In this document: piece by piece, positions 1 to 4,981 of the stretch
How positions within the stretch are numbered: the stretch's first letter is position 1
How the letters are laid out: each line of letters opens with the position of its first letter
DNA from: Saprospiraceae bacterium UBA7328
GTDB taxonomy: Bacteria; Bacteroidota; Bacteroidia; Chitinophagales; Saprospiraceae
DNA length: 9,770 bases
Assembly: GCA_002471345.1 (NCBI GenBank)
Contig: DKPS01000189.1
Span: forward strand, 1-9,770
Direction of reading: 5' to 3'
The notes under the pieces: model-generated
The model's database searches: none
The model's input: only the letters and a program-made list of their open reading frames with translations
What the model was told of the DNA's origin: nothing
Translations under genes and position numbers: made by a program

Positions 1-49
1 CAATTGACTTCTAATCAATAGGTCCCAGGTTCGAATCCTGGCGGAGTCA
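1..49 (+). tRNA. tRNA-Arg (anticodon TCT), 3' part, cut by window edge
   Basis: The anticodon stem is ATTGA (3-7) pairing with TCAAT (15-19) around the loop CTTCTAA (8-14). This puts anticodon TCT at 10-12, which reads AGA (Arg). The variable loop AGGTC (20-24) is followed by the T arm, CCAGG / TTCGAAT / CCTGG (25-41). The 3' acceptor strand is CGGAGTC (42-48) and the discriminator is A49. CCA is not encoded, as is common in Bacteroidota. The D arm and 5' acceptor strand lie before the window, so the acceptor pairing cannot be verified. Confidence 0.93.
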
Positions 50-60
50 CAAAAAGAAAG

Positions 61-92
61 AAAGTCTTCCACTTAAGGGAGGCTTTTTTTTT
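61..92 (+). terminator. Intrinsic terminator after the tRNA
   Basis: Positions 61-70 pair with 77-86 as a 10-bp stem, including two G-T wobbles, around a six-base loop (71-76). A run of nine T (84-92) follows. The hairpin starts 11 bases after the tRNA, so it most likely ends the tRNA transcript. Confidence 0.85.
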
Positions 93-625
93 GAACAAAA
101 TTCTGTTTAAATTCTAATTCTTTTGCCAAAATGTAAAACGAACATTCTGTTTTGACTTTCTTATCTGACTTCTGAACATTTAATTATGGGAGGTGAATCA
201 TCGATTTATTAAAACCTGCCAACAGCCGAAAGGCCTAACTTAGGAAGAAATATATTTAAAACATCAAAGAAGTAATTTTCGGCCTTTGCTCTAATGACGC
301 TGTAAATGTGACAAGAGCGCAATGTCATTATAGACTTATTCGACTAGTCACCACCCAAACCACTTCATCGGGAAACTTACATTGAGACGATTAGTTTCTG
401 ACAAGTAAAATGTAAATGTTTCAAAATTAGACAGCTCATTCATAAATTAATAAAAGCCACTTTTCAAACTATTATTGATCATCTAAAATTCGCTCTATGC
501 AGAATCTATAAATATGAAAAGAAAGTGCGAAGCTATAACTAAGTCTAAATTCACTACTCATGGATTTTCTCTTTGCCATTTCAATTAGGATGATTTGGTT
601 CAATTCCAGATATTCGAGTTAGTAT
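93..625. other. Gene-free intergenic region with weak structured elements
   Basis: I see no convincing coding sequence in either orientation. There are several small inverted repeats: AAAGGCC (229-235) with GGCCTTT (281-287); a possible GAAA-tetraloop mini-hairpin GCC-GAAA-GGC (225-234); CCTAA-C-TTAGG (234-244); and AATGAC (293-298) with GTCATT (324-329). Two imperfect TTCA(T)AAATTA-like copies sit at 420-429 and 439-449. The promoter of the downstream regulator gene should lie here, but no full TAnnTTTG match with a correctly placed TTG was found. Confidence 0.5.
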
Positions 626-1474
626 ATGAGGTTAAATGAATTTGAGTTTTATAATACCACTAGATATAAGTGGACATTATGTATCTCCATTTCTGTGTTT
701 TTCTATTTATTCTTGGTGTTTTTTCTTCCATTTGGAATAGACAATTACAATCCAAGACACAAATATTCTCTAAATTTTCTAATCGAAATATTCTACTTTT
801 TTCTCACTTCATTAGGATTTTTGATCTTCAATGAATTTTTACTACGGTCGCTTTTTCCAAATTTCCACACCATGAAAATGATCGTAATCTGGAATATTTG
901 GACATTAGTATTCTTGAGTACTGTCACTTATTTAACTTATAATATGCTCGGAGAATGGCACGACTTCAGCATTCAAAGTTACTTTGAGTTTATAGTAAAT
1001 TGTTCAAGTGTATTTATCTTCCCTATAGTGGGATCCTTTTTCTATTTCCGCTACCAATCCTTGCGTAATCAAATCGAGCACATCCTCACAAGTAAAGAAG
1101 AATTGATAGATCCCTCACAATTGATTCGTTTTTCAGGGCAAGGAGCAAAGGACCACATTAGTTTGACTCTTTCCACATTCTTATATGGGAGAGCACAGGA
1201 AAATTACGTAGAACTTTATTTTATAGAACAAAACTCAATTAATAAATTTCTCATCCGTGTTTCATTACGCCATTTGGTAGAGTCTATCGAACATCAAGCT
1301 ATTCTGCGGTGCCATCGATCTTTTATGGTAAACTTATATCATGTAAACGCAGTGAAAGGAGGACAAAACGAATTTAGCCTATATCTGGAGTTCATTGATC
1401 AGGCTATTCCTGTGTCCAAGACTTATAAGGAGTCAGTTTTGAATCATTTGCGAACAATTAAAAACTTCTCATAA
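626..1474 (+). CDS. Membrane-anchored LytTR-family transcription regulator
   Basis: The 282-residue product has four predicted membrane helices in its N-terminal half, at about residues 16-38, 49-72, 83-106 and 119-141. A short charged linker follows, then a LytTR DNA-binding domain at about 176-280. The family-typical segment is RCHRSFMVN (228-236), the Bacteroidota version of 'R.HRSY.VN', followed by IPVS near 261-264 in the last strand. No receiver (REC) or histidine kinase domain is present, so this is a one-component regulator that probably senses something at or in the cytoplasmic membrane and binds DNA on the inner side. The ATG at 626 is used; there is no Shine-Dalgarno sequence. The gene stands alone, 121 bp before the secreted cupin-like gene, and that gap carries a direct repeat suitable as its operator. 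The signal sensed is unknown. Confidence 0.88.
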   Translation: MRLNEFEFYNTTRYKWTLCISISVFFYLFLVFFLPFGIDNYNPRHKYSLNFLIEIFYFFLTSLGFLIFNEFLLRSLFPNFHTMKMIVIWNIWTLVFLSTVTYLTYNMLGEWHDFSIQSYFEFIVNCSSVFIFPIVGSFFYFRYQSLRNQIEHILTSKEELIDPSQLIRFSGQGAKDHISLTLSTFLYGRAQENYVELYFIEQNSINKFLIRVSLRHLVESIEHQAILRCHRSFMVNLYHVNAVKGGQNEFSLYLEFIDQAIPVSKTYKESVLNHLRTIKNFS

Positions 1475-1480
1475 GCCATC

Positions 1481-1511
1481 TTTCATAACAAATAGACGCT
1501 TTTCATAACAA
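1481..1511. promoter_or_regulatory. Exact 11-bp direct repeat, candidate LytTR operator
   Basis: TTTCATAACAA occurs at 1481-1491 and again, identically, at 1501-1511, a start-to-start distance of 20 bp and close to two helix turns. A partial third TCATAA core overlaps the stop codon of the LytTR gene (1469-1474). LytTR regulators generally bind two direct repeats about 21-22 bp apart, so the geometry is close. The position, after a LytTR gene and 85-115 bp before the next ATG, supports an operator for the 1596 gene. This is inference from position and spacing; the motif itself is not a published consensus. Confidence 0.5.
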
Positions 1512-1595
1512 CAAACCATTAATTACTAGCTCTCCCACTCAAGAGCACATAACATTGCCTTCCTAATTATTTATTCACACCTAAAATTATTAATC

Positions 1596-2540
1596 ATGAA
1601 AAACTCCATGAAACAAGGGTCATTGAAGATGGCAATACATATCTTTTGCTATTCACTTTTTACATTTCTACTTACCCTTTCACTTAATGCCCAAGAAGAA
1701 AGTACAGAGCATATCCTTCAATCTTTTGTAGACAGTTATAAGACTGATGCCATGGCGCACTCAGTCACATTTGGAATTAAAATTGGAGAAAGCTGGTGGC
1801 ATGTTAAATCTGAGCGTATTCAGGAAGGTTATCCTGTGGGGAAGAGTAATCAATACACTTTTCATAATTATGGGCCTAATAAAGTTGATCTATTTAACGG
1901 TGAGCCAGTCGAACCTACATGGTATTTCGAGTTTGCGAATAAAGAAACTTTAGATAATATCAATCAACAGATTTGGACGGCTTCAACGGCCTCTGCTAAA
2001 TCTTTCGGTAGTGATGTCGTGGCACTCAACATTCGCGATATGGACGGCTTTAATAGTGGTATAAGAGAAGATGCTTTAGTCTATGAAGTAATGGAACATT
2101 TTTGGAAAAAGGATCAAGTTGAAATTACCCGATTCACACGTGATGGCTCACTTCCTACACATGGCGTCGATCATGTTGGTCTATATACAATGAAAGACAA
2201 GAGAATAGGTTGGTTTAGTATTGGGCCAGATGAGGCCGCAAATGCGGATCAGCGATTGGATAAGGGGCAAGTGCCCAACCTCTTCATAATTACCAAAGGA
2301 AAAGGAAAAGCTGACTTTGGAAACGGTGAGGTAGATCTAGAAGTGGGAATGAGTATTTATATAGGACCCTATGTGAAGCATGTAATCTTCAATCCTTACG
2401 ATGTACCAATGGAAGGCATTGTTGTCCTTTTCGGCGATAACATTGATTTCGCTAGAGGGAAATCATATCTGGACTTATTAGAAGATCAACACGAATTTTA
2501 TAATAGTTATGATATAAGTCTCAAGGATAAAAGCAACTAG
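1596..2540 (+). CDS. Secreted SCP2-like / cupin-like protein
   Basis: The 314-residue product starts with a signal peptide: basic residues at 2-11, a hydrophobic core at about 13-29, and probable cleavage after A32 (LNA|QE). ATG codons at residues 5 and 12 could also serve as starts and keep the signal peptide. Residues about 40-150 resemble an SCP2 (sterol-carrier-like) fold, with FGIKIGESWW (59-68) and a late PTWYFEF segment; this match is by eye and uncertain. Residues about 215-285 look like a single cupin barrel. Its second motif is recognisable, G251 to P258 then H262-V-I-F-N266, but the usual HxH...E metal-binding first motif is missing. Metal-dependent catalysis is therefore doubtful, and ligand binding is more likely. 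It is probably periplasmic or exported, and possibly controlled by the adjacent LytTR regulator. Function is not established. Confidence 0.72.
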   Translation: MKNSMKQGSLKMAIHIFCYSLFTFLLTLSLNAQEESTEHILQSFVDSYKTDAMAHSVTFGIKIGESWWHVKSERIQEGYPVGKSNQYTFHNYGPNKVDLFNGEPVEPTWYFEFANKETLDNINQQIWTASTASAKSFGSDVVALNIRDMDGFNSGIREDALVYEVMEHFWKKDQVEITRFTRDGSLPTHGVDHVGLYTMKDKRIGWFSIGPDEAANADQRLDKGQVPNLFIITKGKGKADFGNGEVDLEVGMSIYIGPYVKHVIFNPYDVPMEGIVVLFGDNIDFARGKSYLDLLEDQHEFYNSYDISLKDKSN

Positions 2541-2573
2541 GTCATTTATTAGAGAATAGCATTCTGTTCTAAA

Positions 2574-2614
2574 GTAGAAAAAAGAAGACGTTTTCTTGTA
2601 CTCTACATTCTTTT
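2574..2614 (+). terminator. Weak terminator-like hairpin after the cupin-like gene
   Basis: GTAGA (2574-2578) pairs with TCTAC (2602-2606). Inside it AAGAA (2582-2586) pairs with TTCTT (2593-2597) around the loop GACGTT. The sequence ATTCTTTT follows. A smaller hairpin, AGAAT-AGC-ATTCT (2553-2565), precedes it. The stem is AU-rich with an internal loop, so termination efficiency is uncertain. The location 34 bp after the stop codon is suitable. Confidence 0.4.
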
Positions 2615-2684
2615 AGGAAACTTATCCAAATCAATCACTTGGAAATGAAAGCTCTGAAAAGTAACACGAAGTGCACCACGAGCT

Positions 2685-2716
2685 ACACCTCCGAGAGGCT
2701 AGCCTCTCGGAGGTGT
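2685..2716. repeat. Perfect 32-bp GC-rich palindrome
   Basis: The half-site ACACCTCCGAGAGGCT (2685-2700) is followed at once by its exact reverse complement (2701-2716), and a T-G wobble could extend the RNA stem by one pair. GC content is far above the surrounding AT-rich DNA. No T-run follows on either strand, so it is not an ordinary intrinsic terminator. It could be a dispersed REP-like palindromic element, an mRNA-stabilising hairpin, or a protein-binding site. Confidence 0.8.
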
Positions 2717-2797
2717 GATTAAAACAATATTATCTAAATTAAAAACTGTCTTGAGAACTATAAGTCTTCTGCATACTAAATAAATCTCAAAATTTCA

Positions 2798-2821
2798 TTT
2801 CAAATAGATCCACATTTGAAA
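2798..2821. repeat. Inverted repeat TTTCAAAT-N8-ATTTGAAA
   Basis: Perfect 8-bp arms at 2798-2805 and 2814-2821 flank an 8-base spacer. A similar arrangement, AATTTGT-N8-ACAAATT, lies at 2925-2946. The geometry fits a dimeric regulator site, but the DNA is so AT-rich that chance cannot be excluded. Confidence 0.3.
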
Positions 2822-3052
2822 ACACATATATGATTGCGAAAATTCAATATTAACTCACAAAACAAGCCAATAACAAAAATCAAAAGCCAAAACACAGAAT
2901 GTGATTCATTGTACTTGTATTAAAAATTTGTTTAATAACACAAATTCAATACACAATTTTGAAAGACTTATTAATCTAACAGGCACACAGAATTAATATG
3001 CATTTAACATAGCTGTATCGACATTTAATACGGAATGACATAAATCTGAAAC

Positions 3053-3142
3053 ACGTGAGTGAAATTGCTCATGTAAAGAATTAGATAGTTTTTTCATACG
3101 ATTAAGACCGCTTTAGATTCAATTCTAATTGCGGTCTTTTTT
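3053..3142 (+). ncRNA. Candidate 3' end of an unannotated small RNA
   Basis: Two hairpins follow one another on the plus strand: ACGTGAGT (3053-3060) pairs with GCTCATGT (3067-3074) around a six-base loop, then comes the terminator at 3104-3142. The nearest plus-strand gene ends at 2540, behind its own weak terminator and a palindrome. The strong plus-oriented terminator therefore has no obvious client gene, which suggests a short independent transcript. No convincing promoter was found, the 5' end is unknown, and no known RNA family is recognised. Confidence 0.3.
3104..3142 (+). terminator. Strong intrinsic terminator (plus orientation)
   Basis: AAGACCGC (3104-3111) pairs with GCGGTCTT (3131-3138). 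A second helix, TTAGA (3113-3117) with TCTAA (3124-3128), closes on a six-base loop. A T-run (3137-3142) follows on the plus strand. On the minus strand the hairpin is followed only by CTTAATCG, so it would be a weaker terminator for the acyltransferase gene that ends at 3157. It may nevertheless work in both directions. Confidence 0.75.
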
Positions 3143-3156
3143 ATTGGTAATGTGAA

Positions 3157-3744
3157 TCATTTTTTCACATAATTCTCATCTAGGGTATGTTGTTTCGGCT
3201 TAAGTGGCGCCCCATCTATCGAGCTGTAATAATCCGTCACTTTCTGCATTACTTCATCCCTTGTTCCACTTGAATCTATGAGTGGACCAAAGATCACTCG
3301 CTTTTGTATATAATCCATATACACTGGCAAGAGAGGTACTTCTGCATTATGTGCAACATGATAAAATCCCGACTTCCACTTTTTTCTCAACTTTCTAGTA
3401 CCTTCTGGAGCAATAACTAGAGCTAATTTCTCATTGGTCTTGAAGAGGTCAGCCATCATATCCATTTGGCTCATTGCTTTATTTCTTTCTTTTCCTCTTT
3501 TGATTCCTAACCCACCAAGAGGTTTAATTATTAACCCGAAAGGAAACACAGTCCAAAAATGCTTGATCGCAACCTTAAAATCTAAATCGAGGGCAAAGCC
3601 GAATGAAAGAGCATACAGATAATCCCAATTAGAAGTATGTGGCACGGCTAGGATCACACATCTATCAGCTTCCCCTTCTAATGGCGGAGTTTCGGCTTTC
3701 CACCCTGCTATTTTAAGGATGAGTTTCGCTATCAGTTTTAACAT
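3157..3744 (-). CDS. PlsC-type 1-acyl-glycerol-3-phosphate acyltransferase family protein
   Basis: The 195-residue product starts at the ATG at 3744. A frame extension to a TTG at 3807 would add 21 residues unlike the family N-terminus and is not favoured. Acyltransferase motif I, the catalytic H-x4-D, appears as HTSNWD (H36, D41). Block II is LGGLGIKRG (about 76-84), block III is PEGTR (113-117), and block IV is VPLLPVY (about 136-142). The N-terminal stretch (about 1-15) is a short hydrophobic and basic membrane-association segment. The family transfers an acyl chain to a lysophospholipid or another acceptor at the inner membrane. Bacteroidota carry several paralogues, so phosphatidic acid synthesis is likely but not certain. 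It lies 88 bp after mazG on the same strand, probably in the same transcript. Confidence 0.85.
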   Translation of the reverse strand: MLKLIAKLILKIAGWKAETPPLEGEADRCVILAVPHTSNWDYLYALSFGFALDLDFKVAIKHFWTVFPFGLIIKPLGGLGIKRGKERNKAMSQMDMMADLFKTNEKLALVIAPEGTRKLRKKWKSGFYHVAHNAEVPLLPVYMDYIQKRVIFGPLIDSSGTRDEVMQKVTDYYSSIDGAPLKPKQHTLDENYVKK

Positions 3745-3832
3745 ACAGCAAGAATAGGAAAAATGAAGGAACTCTTGACTCTTAACTCTTCTAAAAACAC
3801 AACTCAAAATTTGCCGATAGAACTATTTTTCC

Positions 3833-4606
3833 TCACACCTTCCCCTTAGCTTCATTCCAAAGTTCATCCATCTCCTCTAAAGTCATATCAACTAACGGCT
3901 TAGGAGCATTATCTTCAATATATCCAAACCTAGATTTAAATTTCTTATTTACTTTTTCTAAAGCAGCCTCCGGATCCACATTTAGAAATCGAGCATAATT
4001 AACCATAGAAAACAAGACATCTCCAAATTCCTCTTCTACCCTTTCGGGTCCTTCTTTTTTGGATATAGCTTCTTCAAGTTCTCCCATTTCTTCATCCAGT
4101 TTGGCTTTGACCTGCTCTGTGGTTTCCCACTCAAACCCGACTTGTTTAGTCTTTTGCTGCATTCTGTAAGCCTTGACTATAGCCGGCAGTGAATTCGGTA
4201 CACCGCTAAGCAAGGTCTTCTTTTTTTTGCCTTTCCCTTCTTGCAGTTTGAGCATTTCCCAATTGCGTTTTACATCTTCTTCATTCTCCACCTTGACATT
4301 CCCATATATATGAGGGTGACGATGTACTAGCTTATCACACACAGTGTTAAGGGAATCAGCAATATCAAAAGCATTGGTTTCACTTCCAATCTTGGCATAA
4401 AAAACCATATGCAAAAGCACATCTCCTATCTCTTCTTTGATTCCATCAATATCCTTTTCTATAATAGCATCTACTAGCTCATACATCTCCTCTATGGTCA
4501 AAATACGAAGGCTATCGAATGTTTGTTTGCGATCCCAAGGGCATTTTTCGCGTAAATCATCCATAATATTTAATAACCTTTCAAAGGCTTTGAGCTTATT
4601 CTCCAT
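3833..4606 (-). CDS. mazG: Nucleoside triphosphate pyrophosphohydrolase MazG
   Basis: The 257-residue product is close in length to E. coli MazG (263). It hydrolyses nucleoside triphosphates to the monophosphate and pyrophosphate, cleaning up abnormal nucleotides in the cytoplasm. Two tandem MazG folds are visible, each with the Mg2+-binding EExxE...ExxD signature. The first has E39-E40-x-x-E43 and E59-x-x-D62. The second has E172-E173-x-x-E176 and E193-x-x-D196. Family-specific CPWD (22-25) and the HRHPH segment (95-99) are intact. The start is the ATG at 4606, with no Shine-Dalgarno sequence. It is the first gene of a likely two-gene minus-strand unit with the acyltransferase and diverges from the NqrM-like gene across 68 bp. 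Nothing suggests inactivation. Confidence 0.95.
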   Translation of the reverse strand: MENKLKAFERLLNIMDDLREKCPWDRKQTFDSLRILTIEEMYELVDAIIEKDIDGIKEEIGDVLLHMVFYAKIGSETNAFDIADSLNTVCDKLVHRHPHIYGNVKVENEEDVKRNWEMLKLQEGKGKKKKTLLSGVPNSLPAIVKAYRMQQKTKQVGFEWETTEQVKAKLDEEMGELEEAISKKEGPERVEEEFGDVLFSMVNYARFLNVDPEAALEKVNKKFKSRFGYIEDNAPKPLVDMTLEEMDELWNEAKGKV

Positions 4607-4622
4607 GAGAAACTTATTTTTG
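4589..4622 (+). promoter_or_regulatory. Bacteroidota-type promoter for the NqrM-like gene
   Basis: TTTG (4589-4592) is followed after 22 bases by TATTTTTG (4615-4622), a full match to the -7 consensus TAnnTTTG of the Bacteroidota primary sigma factor. Transcription would begin near 4630, giving a leader of about 45 bases before the ATG at 4675. The -33 box lies inside the start of the divergent mazG gene, so the two transcripts would face apart with little room between them. Confidence 0.5.
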
Positions 4623-4674
4623 CAAATATTGAAATTCTGAGTTATACGTTATAAAGTCATCATAAAAAATACCA

Positions 4675-4887
4675 ATGGCAGAATTTTTTACAATGTTACT
4701 GATCATCGGAGGCGTTTTCGCAATTTCCTTCATCATGATCAACATCAGGCACATCGTAACTGGTAACGAATTTAGGGGAACTTGTGCAAGTAATAACCCT
4801 ATGTTGAAAAATGAACTTGGCGATTGTAAAATGTGTGGCAAAAAACCAGACGAAGACTGCAAAATGCCAGATATTGCAAAAGCTTGA
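4675..4887 (+). CDS. NqrM-like small cysteine-rich membrane protein
   Basis: The 70-residue product has one N-terminal membrane helix (about residues 5-23) and a short soluble tail with four cysteines: C37 in GTCAS, then C51-x-x-C54, and C62. The layout (one helix, then a G-[ST]-C segment and a cluster of further cysteines) matches the NqrM family, which helps deliver iron to the Na+-translocating NADH:quinone reductase. Bacteroidota relatives are often labelled only 'membrane or secreted protein'. No nqr genes are in the window, so the assignment rests on pattern. The start is fixed by a good ATG and a promoter about 45 bases upstream. The exported deacetylase gene follows after 94 bp on the same strand. 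Confidence 0.68.
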   Translation: MAEFFTMLLIIGGVFAISFIMINIRHIVTGNEFRGTCASNNPMLKNELGDCKMCGKKPDEDCKMPDIAKA

Positions 4888-4981
4888 GAAATATCAAGAT
4901 CAAGTATCAGAATCACGCCCAATCCATATTTGATTAATATATCACATCAGCATATTGAAAACATATCATATTTACATCAAG

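Larger units (their letters stand above)
2541..3156. other. 616-bp gene-free region between two transcription units
   Basis: There is no supported protein gene. A 25-codon frame (2646-2723) is open but runs straight through the 32-bp palindrome and looks fortuitous. Most of 2720-3050 is extremely AT-rich. The region holds a weak terminator, a GC-rich perfect palindrome, two AT-rich inverted repeats with 8-base spacers, and two hairpins near its right end, the last being a strong plus-strand terminator. These are listed separately. Confidence 0.6.

Noticed and set aside
1..49. tRNA 3' end as an integration site of a mobile element
   Set aside because: No integrase gene and no second copy of the tRNA 3' end is visible in the window.
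1747..1953. 68-codon plus-strand frame inside the cupin-like gene
   Set aside because: It lies wholly inside a well-supported gene in another frame and has no family features.
2646..2723. 25-codon frame running through the 32-bp palindrome
   Set aside because: It is short and polar, and half of it is dictated by the palindrome; no sign of coding.
3434..3622. 62-codon plus-strand frame opposite the acyltransferase
   Set aside because: It is antisense to an intact PlsC-family gene with all its motifs; a shadow.
4437..4640. 67-codon plus-strand frame opposite the start of mazG
   Set aside because: It is antisense to the first MazG domain, whose metal-binding motif explains the sequence.
4883..4898. 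Hairpin CTTGA-GAAATA-TCAAG over the end of the NqrM-like gene as a terminator
   Set aside because: The stem is only five base pairs with no following T-run, so transcription probably continues toward the deacetylase gene.
4614..4922. 102-codon minus-strand frame opposite the NqrM-like gene
   Set aside because: The plus-strand frame has a membrane helix, ordered cysteines and a promoter; the minus frame shows no family signature.
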